This document shows, piece after piece, positions 8,462 through 16,086 of a stretch of DNA of 43,394 bases. The notes under the pieces were generated by a model that did no database searches, had not been told where the DNA came from, and saw only the letters and a list, made by a program, of their open reading frames with translations. The stretch comes from Beijerinckiaceae bacterium (GTDB lineage: Bacteria > Pseudomonadota > Alphaproteobacteria > Rhizobiales > Beijerinckiaceae). The position numbers and the translations under genes were made by a program. The stretch spans positions 1-43,394 of the forward strand of contig JAKONI010000220.1 in assembly GCA_022702015.1 (NCBI GenBank), given 5' to 3'. Position 1 is the stretch's first letter. Each line of letters opens with the position of its first letter.

Positions 8462-9310
8462 ATGCGCCCTGTCCCCCTCCTGTCCGTTCTCATCATGGCC
8501 CTGGCGGCGACGGCGGCCGACGCCCAGCCGGCCCAGCCCGATCCCGGGCGGCCGGCGCCGCGCCGTCCGGTCCATCGGGCCCAAAGTCCCGCCCAGCCCA
8601 TCACCGTCTACGATGCCCGGATCGAGGCGGGCGACCTTCGCCTGTCGGGGTCGATCCGTAAGCCCGGCGCCATCGTGGAGATGGATGGCGACGTCTCGAT
8701 CCAGGCGGACAGCCGTGGCCGCTTCCTGTTCAAGCTGCCCTATCGGTCGTCCACCTGCGTCGTGACCCTCAAGAGCGGCGAGGACGAGCGCGAGGCGACC
8801 ATCGCCAACTGCGCGCCGGAGGGCCCCCCCGGCCCGCCCGGTCCGCAGGGAGCCCCCGGTCCGGCGGGCGAGAGGGGACCTGCGGGCGAGGCCGGTCTCA
8901 AGGGCGAGGCGGGGCCCAAGGGCGAGGCTGGGCCCAAGGGCGAGGCCGGTCTCAAGGGCGATACGGGTCCCAAGGGCGAGCAGGGCCAGCCCGGTGCGAA
9001 GGGCGAGGCAGGATTGCCGGGTCCCCGGGGCGAGCAGGGCGCGAAGGGCGACGCGGGGGCTCCCGGTCCCAGGGGCGAGCCCGGTCAAAGGGGTGAGCCG
9101 GGTCCCGCCGGCCAGCCCGGCGCGGCGACGGTGGCTCTCAGGCGCCTGCGCAAGACCGATTGCGCGGGGGCCTGCGCCGTGACCTGCGAGGGCGAGGAGG
9201 CGATGGTGGCCGCCCGCTGCCTCGGCGCCGGCACCCCGGCCTACGAGGGCGAGGGCGCTTCCTGTCCCTCCGAGGCCACGGGGATCGTGGGCTTCTGCGC
9301 CAAGCCGTAA
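8462..9310 (+). CDS. Exported collagen-like protein
   Basis: A 282-residue exported protein. Residues 1-21 form a signal peptide (hydrophobic [10 protein letters not shown] core, likely cleavage after A-D-A). A Pro-rich linker leads to a small beta-rich domain (about 48-117) with Cys99 and Cys117, reminiscent of carboxypeptidase-regulatory-like folds. Residues 121-222 are 34 uninterrupted Gly-X-Y triplets, Pro-rich at both ends with repeated G-P-K-G-E-A in the middle, where the DNA shows ~18-bp tandem units. Lys-Gly-Glu/Asp motifs of this kind stabilise bacterial triple helices that lack hydroxyproline. The C-terminal domain has six cysteines (234, 238, 242, 253, 268, 279) and could act as a trimerisation head. 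Function is unknown; surface filament or adhesin is inference. The next gene is convergent. Confidence 0.85.
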   Translation: MRPVPLLSVLIMALAATAADAQPAQPDPGRPAPRRPVHRAQSPAQPITVYDARIEAGDLRLSGSIRKPGAIVEMDGDVSIQADSRGRFLFKLPYRSSTCVVTLKSGEDEREATIANCAPEGPPGPPGPQGAPGPAGERGPAGEAGLKGEAGPKGEAGPKGEAGLKGDTGPKGEQGQPGAKGEAGLPGPRGEQGAKGDAGAPGPRGEPGQRGEPGPAGQPGAATVALRRLRKTDCAGACAVTCEGEEAMVAARCLGAGTPAYEGEGASCPSEATGIVGFCAKP

Positions 9311-9320
9311 ATCCGGGTTT

Positions 9321-9414
9321 CCAAAGGGCCGGGCCCTTTGGCGGGTGCAGGGCGGCGCCCTGCGCCTGTCGGGGTCTTACCCCGACACCCCATCGAAGGG
9401 CGTGACGCCCTTCG
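9321..9414. repeat. Four-hairpin dispersed element, copy A
   Basis: Four perfect hairpins stand in a row: 9321-9341 (10-bp stem, 1-nt centre), 9347-9363 (7-bp stem, loop GGC), 9367-9387 (9-bp stem, loop CTT) and 9394-9414 (9-bp stem, loop TGA). A second copy with the same order and spacing but partly different stem bases is at 13511-13603. It lies between convergent genes and can serve as a two-way terminator. Hairpins 3 and 4 reach into the coding end of the flavoprotein gene. Confidence 0.8.
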
Positions 9415-10630
9415 AGATCCCCCGGCTTTCCAGCCACGCGAGCATCCCCCCGGCGGCGGCCCGGCCGCCGGCGATGGCCCCCTGAAGCAGGTAGCCCCCC
9501 GTGGGCGCCTCCCAATCCAGCATCTCGCCCGCCACGAACAGGCCGGGCCGGTCCCGCAGCATGGCCTGCCCATCGAGGGAGGACAGGGTGACGCCGCCCG
9601 CCGTGGAGATCGCCCGGTCGAGCCCCATCGTGCCCGTGAGGGTGAGGGGCGTCGCCTTGATGAGGCCGGCCAGGATGGCGGGCTCCGTCGGCAGGGCCGT
9701 GCCCGCCGCCTCGCGCAGCAGCCCGACCGCCACCGGGGCGAGGCCCGCCGCCTTGCGCAGGCGCGCGGAGAGGGAATCCCCCGGCCGGCTCCGGCCGAGG
9801 CGTGCCGCCAGGGAGGAGGCGTCGAGGTCCGGGCGCAAGTCGAGGATCAGCCGGGCGGAGCCTTCGCGGGCGACGGCCTCCCGCAACAGCCGTGACAGGG
9901 CGTAGACGGCGCCGCCCTCAAGGCCCTGCCGCGTCACCACCGCCTCGCCGCGCACCGTCCGGCCGGCGAAGGTCAGCGCCACCCGCTTGAGCGGGGTGCC
10001 GGCATGGCGCTCGCGGAACGTCTCCGACCAATCGAGGGCGAATCCCGCATTGGCGGGGCGCAGGGGCGTCACCCCGACGCCGAGCCCTTCGAGCAGCGGA
10101 ACCCAGGCCCCATCGGAGCCGAGGCGCGGCCAGCTCGCCCCGCCGAGCGCCAGCAGCGTCGCGCCCGCCCGGACGGTGCGCGTCCCCTCGGGCGCCTCGA
10201 AGGTGAGGGTCCCGTCCCCGAGCGCGATGAGGCGGTGGCGCGGGCGGATCGCGACGCCGCGCTCCGTGAGGCGGGCGAGCCACGCGCGCAACAGGGGGGA
10301 CGCCTTGAAGCTCTCCGGGAAGACCCGGCCGCTCGATCCCACGAAGGTCGGCTCGCCGAGCCCCTCGCACCACGCGCGCAGGGCCTCCGGCGGAAAGGCC
10401 CCCACGGCGGCGTCGAGGCTGCCGGCGGGGTGATAGCGGGCGAGGAAGTCCGGGAGGGCCTCGCTATGCGTGAGGTTCAGGCCGCCGCGCCCGGCCATGA
10501 GCAGCTTGCGCCCGAGCGAGGGCATCCGGTCGTAGACCGTCACGGCCCGGCCGGCATCGGCCAGCACCTCGGCCGCCGCGAGCCCGGCCGGCCCGCCCCC
10601 CACCACCGCGATCTCGTGTCCCTCAGCCAT
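9377..10630 (-). CDS. BaiN/HI0933-type NAD(P)/FAD-dependent oxidoreductase
   Basis: Flavoprotein of the COG2081 (YhiN/BaiN) group, closest in feel to the TIGR03862 subfamily; the reaction is not established. The 417 residues begin with a Rossmann FAD motif (G11-G-G-P-A-G16) and the family signature G-R-K-L-L-M-A-G-R-G-G-L-N-L-T (40-54). The C-terminal third has T-A-G-G-V and the FAD-binding G-L-F-V-A-G-E-M-L-D-W-E, then P-T-G-G-Y-L-L-Q-G-A. I use the ATG at 10630, which starts right before the FAD motif; an earlier in-frame start at 10804 adds 58 residues with no similarity. The last ~12 residues (K-G-V-T-P-F-D-G-V-S-G) are encoded inside the four-hairpin repeat, and the stop codon falls at the hairpin 3 loop. 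Confidence 0.88.
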   Translation of the reverse strand: MAEGHEIAVVGGGPAGLAAAEVLADAGRAVTVYDRMPSLGRKLLMAGRGGLNLTHSEALPDFLARYHPAGSLDAAVGAFPPEALRAWCEGLGEPTFVGSSGRVFPESFKASPLLRAWLARLTERGVAIRPRHRLIALGDGTLTFEAPEGTRTVRAGATLLALGGASWPRLGSDGAWVPLLEGLGVGVTPLRPANAGFALDWSETFRERHAGTPLKRVALTFAGRTVRGEAVVTRQGLEGGAVYALSRLLREAVAREGSARLILDLRPDLDASSLAARLGRSRPGDSLSARLRKAAGLAPVAVGLLREAAGTALPTEPAILAGLIKATPLTLTGTMGLDRAISTAGGVTLSSLDGQAMLRDRPGLFVAGEMLDWEAPTGGYLLQGAIAGGRAAAGGMLAWLESRGISKGVTPFDGVSG

Positions 10631-10816
10631 GCCACCGAAGGGCGTGCCGGGCTGGCCTGTGTCAAGCGGGGGTATCGGCCGCCCGCCCTTGATTCGCCGC
10701 CTTCCGCCGCTTACGTCGCGCCTATCGACTGCGGGCCCCTCTGGCGTGCGCTCCTTGAAGCGCGCGTGATGTCGGAGTCGATGCTTTCCTTCCGGAAGGA
10801 TCAACAGGTCCCGCTC

Positions 10817-11848
10817 ATGGTCGATTTTCTATTCGTCGAATGGCTCGGCAAGCCCGTCTGGATGTGGCTGGGCTTCCACGTGCTCATCGCCGCCCTTCTG
10901 GCCTTCGATCTCGGACTGTTGCACCGGGACAAGGAGCATGAGATCGGCGTGCGGGAGAGCCTCCTGCTCACGGCCTTCTACTTCACCCTCGGCATCGCCT
11001 TCGGGGGGTTCATCTGGTGGGAGTTCGGCTGGAACGCCGGGGAGGAGTACGTCACCGGGCTCGTGGTCGAGAAGTCGCTGTCGATGGACAACGTCTTCGT
11101 CATCGCGATGATCCTGACGGGGCTCGGCATCCCCCGCGCCGCGCAGCACCGGGTGCTCCTGTGGGGTATTCTGGCGGCGGTGGTTCTGCGGGGCCTGATG
11201 ATCGGCCTCGGGGCCGCGCTGGTGCATCAGGTCCACTGGATCCTGTCGCTGTTCGCCGCCTTCCTCATCTATGCCGGCCTGAAGATCCTGTTCTCGGGCG
11301 AGGAGCAGCCGGGGAATTTCGGCGAGAGCCGGATAGTCCGCTGGTTCAAGCGCCGCTTCCGGGTGACGCCGGAACTGCACGGGCAGCGCTTCGCCGTGCG
11401 CAAGGCCGATCCCCGCACCGGCCGGAAGGCCCTGTGGTTCACGCCGCTGGCCCTGGCCCTGGTGCTGGTGAACGGCGCCGACGTGATCTTCGCCGTCGAC
11501 AGCGTGCCGGCGATCTTCGCCATCACCACCGACACCTTCATCGTCTACACCTCGAACATCTTCGCGATCCTCGGGCTGCGCGCGCTCTACTTCGCCCTCG
11601 CGGCAATGGTCGATCGCTTCGCCTACCTGAAGACGGCGCTGGCCTTCATCCTGATCTTCATCGGCGCGAAGATCGTGGTGGCGGACACGCTGGGATGGAT
11701 CGACGTGCCGGCCTGGGTGTCCCTGGTGGTCACGCTGGTGCTGCTCGGCGGCGGCGTCGCCTACAGCCTGTGGCGCACCCGGGGCGCGGCCGCGGCGGAG
11801 CCGGACCACGCCCGCGCCGAGCATGAAGCCCGGATCCACCGGGCCTGA
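10817..11848 (+). CDS. TerC family integral membrane protein
   Basis: Predicted multi-pass inner-membrane protein of the TerC/Alx family, whose members are linked to tellurite resistance and to manganese or other metal export during secretion. The 343 residues contain several hydrophobic helices with the hallmark acidic segments E-K-S-L-S-M-D91-N-V-F near 85-94 and A-D-V-I-F-A-V-D-S-V-P-A in the second half. A charged cytoplasmic loop lies between them. The C-terminus ends in a Glu/His/Arg-rich tail. I take the ATG at 10817; in-frame ATGs about 40-50 nt upstream are possible. I looked for a yybP-ykoY manganese riboswitch upstream and did not see one. TerB-domain proteins are encoded 0.8 kb and 8 kb further on. 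Confidence 0.9.
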   Translation: MVDFLFVEWLGKPVWMWLGFHVLIAALLAFDLGLLHRDKEHEIGVRESLLLTAFYFTLGIAFGGFIWWEFGWNAGEEYVTGLVVEKSLSMDNVFVIAMILTGLGIPRAAQHRVLLWGILAAVVLRGLMIGLGAALVHQVHWILSLFAAFLIYAGLKILFSGEEQPGNFGESRIVRWFKRRFRVTPELHGQRFAVRKADPRTGRKALWFTPLALALVLVNGADVIFAVDSVPAIFAITTDTFIVYTSNIFAILGLRALYFALAAMVDRFAYLKTALAFILIFIGAKIVVADTLGWIDVPAWVSLVVTLVLLGGGVAYSLWRTRGAAAAEPDHARAEHEARIHRA

Positions 11849-11852
11849 GGGC

Positions 11853-12611
11853 TCACGCGGCCGGGGGCAGGGCGGCCAGGAGGTCGCGCAGGGTGGTGAT
11901 CGTCGAACTGTCGGCGACGCCATCCACCCGCGCCTGCCGGAAATGGCGCTGGAAGGCGGTGACAACCGCCCCGGTGCGGGTGTCGAAGGTCCCCGTCACC
12001 GGCACGTCGTAGCCGTAGAGGGCGAACATCGCCTGCAACGCCTCCACCGGCTGGCCTGAATCCCCCCTTGCGAAGAAGCGCCCATCGCGCAGGGGGGCAG
12101 CCGGGACGCAATGCCCGAGGCCCGCCTCCGCGAGGCGCAGCCACGGGAAGGTCTCGCCGGGGTCCTCCTTGCGCTCCGGGGCGATGTCGGAATGAGCGAG
12201 GACCCGCTCCGGGGGAATGCCCCACCGCTCCGCGATGTCGCGGCCAAGGGCGATCACCGCCGCGATCTGCGCCTCGGGGTAGGGGGGTAGGCCGCCGGCG
12301 TGGCCGGGATGGACGATCTCGATGCCGATCGATCGCGAGTTGACGTCGGTCACGCCCTTCCACGCCCCGGCCCCCGCATGCCATGCCCGCGCCGCCTCCG
12401 GGACGAGCTGGACGATGCCCCCATCCTCGAAGACGAGGTAATGGGCCGAGACCTCGCCGAGGGGATCGCGCAGCCGTGCCAGGGCCGCCACGCCGCTCTC
12501 CATGCCGGTGTAGTGCAGGATCAGCATGTCCGGCCGGGTCCCCTGCCGGGGGCCATGGTTCGGCGAGGGCGCCACCCGGCGGGCGAGGGGCGTATCGGGG
12601 GTGAGGGTCAT
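11853..12611 (-). CDS. N-acetylmuramoyl-L-alanine amidase (AmpD/AmiD type) with peptidoglycan-binding domain
   Basis: Zinc amidase that cuts the bond between N-acetylmuramic acid and the peptide stem, probably for wall recycling or remodelling. The 252-residue product has an Amidase_2 domain (about 25-165) with zinc ligands H33 (L-H-Y-T-G), H140 (A-H-S-D) and D150, and E98 in I-G-I-E-I. A C-terminal peptidoglycan-binding type 1 domain covers about 183-248. No signal peptide is evident, so it may be cytoplasmic like AmpD, although the extra wall-binding domain is typical of AmiD-like enzymes. It is convergent with terC, only 4 nt apart, and shares its strand with the J-domain gene upstream (46 nt). 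Confidence 0.92.
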   Translation of the reverse strand: MTLTPDTPLARRVAPSPNHGPRQGTRPDMLILHYTGMESGVAALARLRDPLGEVSAHYLVFEDGGIVQLVPEAARAWHAGAGAWKGVTDVNSRSIGIEIVHPGHAGGLPPYPEAQIAAVIALGRDIAERWGIPPERVLAHSDIAPERKEDPGETFPWLRLAEAGLGHCVPAAPLRDGRFFARGDSGQPVEALQAMFALYGYDVPVTGTFDTRTGAVVTAFQRHFRQARVDGVADSSTITTLRDLLAALPPAA

Positions 12612-12657
12612 CGCGAGGGTCCTGCCGTCCGGGTCGGACGTCCAATGAACGGCGTCT

Positions 12658-13413
12658 TCACCGCAGGCCGCGCTCGGCCACGATCAGGTCGTGGGCCGCG
12701 TTGATCGCCGCGAGGCGCTGGCTGGCGATGGCGACCGCCTCGGCGGGGAGGCCCCGGGCCAGCGCCCGGTCGGGGTGGTGCTCGGACACGAGGGCGCGGT
12801 GGCGGGCCTTCACGGCCGCGTCGTCCGCCCCACGGTCGAGGCCGAGGACCTCGTAGGGATCGTTCGGGAGGCGGACGTGCCGGGCGGCGATGGCGCGGAA
12901 CGCCGCCTCGTCGAAGCCGAAGATCCCGGCGACGGATCGCAGGTAGCGCTCCTCCGCCTCATGGATCGCCCCGTCCGCCCCGGCGATCTGGAACAGCCCG
13001 TCGAGGGCGTCCTCCAGCAGGGCGGGTTCGTCCCCGAAGGTCGTGGCGAGCTGGTGGGCGTAGGCCTCGTAGCCGTCGGTGGTGCGCTTGGCGAGGTCGA
13101 ACAGGCGCGTCACGCCGGCCCGCGCGGCGGGCTCCACATGCACCACGCGGCCGAAGGCCTCCACCTCGGAGGGGAGCACCACGCCGTCCGACTTGGCCAT
13201 CTTGGCCGCCAGCGCCACGAGGCCGGTGGTGAAGATCACGTCCCGGGGAGTCGGGCCGAAGGGGGCGCCGACCCGATCGACGAGGAAATGACCCGCGACG
13301 CCGCCGATCAGCCCGCCGAGGGGCCCGCCCACGGCGAGCCCGAGGCCGGCGCCGCCGAGCTTCCCCCAGATCCCGGACCCGCGAGGCGTGGGCGTCCGGC
13401 TGTCCTGATTCAT
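12658..13413 (-). CDS. TerB / J-domain (DjlA-like) protein
   Basis: A 251-residue co-chaperone-like protein. Residues 16-48 form a glycine-zipper hydrophobic segment, probably a membrane anchor. A TerB-like helical domain follows (about 60-175) with two acidic metal-site-like loops, K-S-D-G-V-V-L-P-S-E (74-83) and G-A-D-G-A-I-H-E-A-E (145-154). A C-terminal J domain (about 186-249) carries the essential H213-P-D215 that stimulates DnaK ATPase. This order matches DjlA. I chose the ATG at 13413; the 57-codon extension to 13584 is low-complexity and overlaps a repeat. It lies upstream of the amidase on the same strand, so the two may be co-transcribed. The DnaK link is family knowledge, not shown here. 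Confidence 0.88.
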   Translation of the reverse strand: MNQDSRTPTPRGSGIWGKLGGAGLGLAVGGPLGGLIGGVAGHFLVDRVGAPFGPTPRDVIFTTGLVALAAKMAKSDGVVLPSEVEAFGRVVHVEPAARAGVTRLFDLAKRTTDGYEAYAHQLATTFGDEPALLEDALDGLFQIAGADGAIHEAEERYLRSVAGIFGFDEAAFRAIAARHVRLPNDPYEVLGLDRGADDAAVKARHRALVSEHHPDRALARGLPAEAVAIASQRLAAINAAHDLIVAERGLR

Positions 13414-13510
13414 CGGCGGGCTTTGGCGATCGTCCACCGGGATGCCCCGGCCGCCACCGGATAAACCGGCGGAGCCCGGGGCGGAAGGCCCGCGACGCCC
13501 GTCATAGGTG

Positions 13511-13603
13511 TCCAGTGGGCAAGCCCTCCGGCGGGTGCGGGGCGGGGCCCCGCGAATTCCGGGGGCATCGCCCCTCGATCCCACCGGAGGGCTCGCCCTT
13601 CGG
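13511..13603. repeat. Four-hairpin dispersed element, copy B
   Basis: Same layout as the element at 9321-9414: a weak GGGC-AA-GCCC (13517-13526), a 7-bp hairpin at 13537-13553 (GCGGGGC/GCCCCGC), a 5-bp hairpin at 13562-13574 and a 9-bp stem with one G·T pair at 13584-13603. The sequence GGCGGGTGC joins hairpins 1 and 2 in both copies. Stem 2 differs from copy A by paired (compensatory) changes. It lies between two minus-strand genes. Confidence 0.7.
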
Positions 13604-13614
13604 CATCCTAAGTC

Positions 13615-13884
13615 TTACCGGCAGTACACGTTGCCGTAGGGGTCGCGGTACGTGCCGTAGGGGCAGCGCGGGGCGGTGGAGGCGCCGACGATGGCGCCGC
13701 CGGCGCCGCCGATGGCCGCACCCGCCAGGGCGCCGCCGGCCCGGCCCGTGGCCGCGCCGCCGATGGCCGCGCCCGCCAGCGCGCCGAGGCCAGCGCCGCC
13801 GAGCGCCCGGTCCTCGGGGGTGTTGCAGGCGCCGAGCGAGAGGGCGGCGAGGCCGGCGAGCGCGGCCGCGAGGGTCTTCTTCAT
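13615..13884 (-). CDS. Glycine-zipper lipoprotein
   Basis: An 89-residue envelope protein. A Lys-Lys start, hydrophobic core and lipobox L-S-L-G-A-C (Cys20) mark a lipoprotein signal. Residues ~28-67 are a glycine zipper of repeated G-A-A-I-G-G-A, as in small outer-membrane lipoproteins and the YMGG/OmpA-like glycine-zipper families. The C-terminus (C-P-Y-G-T-Y-R-D-P-Y-G-N-V-Y-C) has two cysteines that could pair. Function unknown; related small lipoproteins are often envelope-stress responsive. It is divergent from ureE. Confidence 0.8.
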   Translation of the reverse strand: MKKTLAAALAGLAALSLGACNTPEDRALGGAGLGALAGAAIGGAATGRAGGALAGAAIGGAGGAIVGASTAPRCPYGTYRDPYGNVYCR

Positions 13885-14080
13885 GTCTCTACAACTCCCT
13901 TGTGCATCCGGGGCGGCTTTTGCCGTTTTGGTGGCGAATCGAGCTTAGCAGCAACCCAACGCGATCCCTACGGCCAAGGTTCCGTGGGGCGAGACAGACC
14001 ATTGCGCCCGCTTCCCCTCCGGCCCTATGCCACGGGCGCGAACGGCAAAGCCCCTTGCCCGCGACAGCTTCGAGGCGACC

Positions 14081-14692
14081 ATGCTGAAAGCCACCACGAT
14101 CGTCCGCCGACCGGCGGTGCGCGCCGACCGCGTCGCCGACACGATCGAACTCGACCATGCCGGACGGACGGCCCCGGCCGCCTCCCTCACCACCTCCGGT
14201 GGTTTGAGCGTCGAGGTCGCCCTGCCCAAGGCCGGGGCGCTCGAGGACGGCGACGCCCTCCGCCTGGAGGATGGCCGGCTCGTCGTCATCCGCGCCGGTG
14301 CGGAGGACCTGTTGGAGGTGCGCGCCGAGAACCCCGCCCGCCTGATGCGCCTCGCGTGGCAACTCGGCGGCAACCACGTTCCCGCCGAGATCGGCGGCGA
14401 CGGGCTGCATGTCCCCGCCTCGCCGGCCACCGCCGAACTGATCCGCGGACAGGGCTGCACCGCCACCCCGGTCCGCCGCGCCTTCCGCCCGGAAAAGATG
14501 GCGCACGACCACAGCAATTGCGGCCATGACCATGGCCACGATCACCACGATCACGGCCATTCGCACGATCATGGTCACGCCCACGACCATGGTCACGCGC
14601 ACGATCATGGCCATTCCCAGGGGCACGACCACGATCGCCACGGCCATTCGCACGATCACGATCACGATCACGGCCACGGGCATGGGCACTGA
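14081..14692 (+). CDS. ureE: Urease accessory protein UreE with long His-rich tail
   Basis: Nickel metallochaperone for urease maturation. The 203 residues have the UreE N-terminal beta-domain (about 1-75) and the C-terminal ferredoxin-like domain with the conserved metal-site His (H99 in L-G-G-N-H-V-P) and the usual end A-F-R-P-E (135-139). Residues 141-203 are a tail of about 29 histidines in 64 positions, in His-Asp-His-Gly units, for nickel storage or delivery. I chose the ATG at 14081; an upstream in-frame ATG at 14027 adds 18 residues unlike UreE. No urease structural gene (ureABC) or ureDFG is in the window, so this ureE stands alone. Its stop overlaps the next gene's start by 11 nt, suggesting translational coupling. 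Confidence 0.9.
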   Translation: MLKATTIVRRPAVRADRVADTIELDHAGRTAPAASLTTSGGLSVEVALPKAGALEDGDALRLEDGRLVVIRAGAEDLLEVRAENPARLMRLAWQLGGNHVPAEIGGDGLHVPASPATAELIRGQGCTATPVRRAFRPEKMAHDHSNCGHDHGHDHHDHGHSHDHGHAHDHGHAHDHGHSQGHDHDRHGHSHDHDHDHGHGHGH

Positions 14693-15470
14693 GGCGGGGC
14701 GGGGGCGCCGGACCGGGATCGCGGCGGCTTTCGCCGGCCTTCTGCTCGCCCCGTCCGCCGAGGCGGCCCCGGACCCGACCCGCGACGTCCTCTGGATGGC
14801 GCTGAAGACCTGCGTCCTGGCCAAGCGGATCGCCAACCGGACCTTCCCGTGCCTGTCGGTCGATCTCGGCGAGGGGGAGAGGCCCGGCACGGCGGTGCTG
14901 CGGGCGCCGGGGGAGTCGACCCATCTCGTCGTCATGCCCACCGACACGGTGAAGGGGCTTGAAGCCTCGTCCCTGCGGGGGCCAAACGGCGCGGCCTATT
15001 GGCGGGCCGCCCTCGCCGCCCGCCACTTCGTGTCCGACGAGCTGAAGGACCGGGTGCCGGAGGGGGAGGTCGCGCTGGCGGTCAACTCCGCCCGGGGGCG
15101 CAGCCAGGACCAACTCCACATCCATCTCGATTGCCTGCGTCCGAAGGTATTGGACGCCCTCGACACCCATGGCCGCGCGGTCGGGGCGGCCTGGAAGCCC
15201 TTCCCGGTGCCCCTGGCGGGGGACCGGTTCCAGGCGATGAGGGTGCGGGCCGCCGAGGCGGAGGCGTTCAACCCCTTCGCGGCGCTGACGCGCCTGCCCG
15301 GCCGCCGGGACCTCACCCGCACGAGCTTCGCCGCCGTCGCGACCCGTCCCGGCGATCCCGAGCCCGGCTACCTCCTGCTGGCCTACCGCGCGCCCATCGC
15401 CAGCGCGGAGGACATCATGGACCACACCTGCGCCCTCGCCACGGCCCGCCGCACCCGTCCGACCGGGTAA
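14682..15470 (+). CDS. cdh: CDP-diacylglycerol pyrophosphatase
   Basis: Hydrolyses CDP-diacylglycerol to CMP and phosphatidate in phospholipid metabolism (EC 3.6.1.26). The 262 residues start with a signal peptide or N-terminal anchor (R-R-T-G then a hydrophobic run, likely cleavage near A-E-A28). The family core is clear: [11 protein letters not shown] (135-145), then the HIT-like catalytic H146-I-H148-L-D-C151. Length is close to E. coli Cdh (251). The start chosen is the ATG at 14682, inside the end of ureE (ATGGGCACTGA). Longer in-frame upstream reading is only the frame-shifted His tail of ureE. The catalytic side should face the periplasm. Confidence 0.88.
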   Translation: MGTEAGRGRRTGIAAAFAGLLLAPSAEAAPDPTRDVLWMALKTCVLAKRIANRTFPCLSVDLGEGERPGTAVLRAPGESTHLVVMPTDTVKGLEASSLRGPNGAAYWRAALAARHFVSDELKDRVPEGEVALAVNSARGRSQDQLHIHLDCLRPKVLDALDTHGRAVGAAWKPFPVPLAGDRFQAMRVRAAEAEAFNPFAALTRLPGRRDLTRTSFAAVATRPGDPEPGYLLLAYRAPIASAEDIMDHTCALATARRTRPTG

Positions 15471-15575
15471 CGGAACCCCGGGTCACGGGCCGTCGTGTCG
15501 CCCAGAGGGTCAGCACAGCCGAAGTCTCCGCGCCGCTCAAGCGGAACCATTAGCTTGACGGCACGTTCTGCCGCC

Positions 15576-16064
15576 ATGGAACACTACAAGTCCACCCTCG
15601 CCACGGCAGCGATTGCAGCTTTCGGCCTTCTGGCCGCCGCTCACGTCCTGCATCCGGGCAACTACGAGCGCACGACATACCCGTCGCGGCCCGTCGCGGC
15701 GGTGGCCCTGCAGGACTCGGCCTGGGTGAACCCCCCCTCGGCCCTGCCGGTCGCCGAGGGCACGTCGGCCACGGCGGATCGGATCGCCGCCGCGAAGGCG
15801 GAGCCGGTGCCGGTCGCCTGGACCTCGGCCACGGCGCCCTTGCGGACCGCCGAGGCGAGCCCGGCCCCGGAGCCCCGTCGGAAGGTGGCCCATGCCCGCC
15901 GGCACAAGGTGGCGCCGCGTCAGGCCCGCCTCGCCCAGGCGGATCTCGCCCGCCCGGCATCGCCCCCCGTCGAGGCCGCCCCGGTCGCCCGGAAGGCGCA
16001 GCCGAACCGGATCGACCCGATCGGCGACCTCATCCGCGGCCTGGGCCTCGGCAGCGACAGCTGA
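15576..16064 (+). CDS. Hypothetical Ala/Pro-rich exported or membrane-anchored protein
   Basis: A 162-residue protein I do not recognise. It starts with a short charged stretch and one hydrophobic segment (about 8-25), which may be a signal anchor. The rest is Ala/Pro/Arg-rich and probably disordered, with a basic patch (K-V-A-H-A-R-R-H-K-V around 104-114) and a short hydrophobic end (I-G-D-L-I-R-G-L-G-L). I use the ATG at 15576, directly before the hydrophobic segment. It begins 105 nt after cdh. Codon usage looks like its neighbours, so it is probably a real gene. Confidence 0.6.
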   Translation: MEHYKSTLATAAIAAFGLLAAAHVLHPGNYERTTYPSRPVAAVALQDSAWVNPPSALPVAEGTSATADRIAAAKAEPVPVAWTSATAPLRTAEASPAPEPRRKVAHARRHKVAPRQARLAQADLARPASPPVEAAPVARKAQPNRIDPIGDLIRGLGLGSDS

Positions 16065-16086
16065 CCGAAGCCCGGCCCGTCCGGGA

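Noticed and set aside
8880-8980. Short tandem units that might be taken for a CRISPR or minisatellite
   Set aside because: They are in-frame codons of the Gly-X-Y collagen repeat, without spacers.
10631-10816. Possible yybP-ykoY manganese riboswitch before terC
   Set aside because: The conserved core sequences of that riboswitch are not visible; only ordinary GC-rich DNA is seen.
14526-14681. Upstream extension of the cdh frame with Ile/Thr repeats
   Set aside because: It is the His-Asp-Gly tail of ureE read in another frame; the cdh signal peptide begins at 14682.
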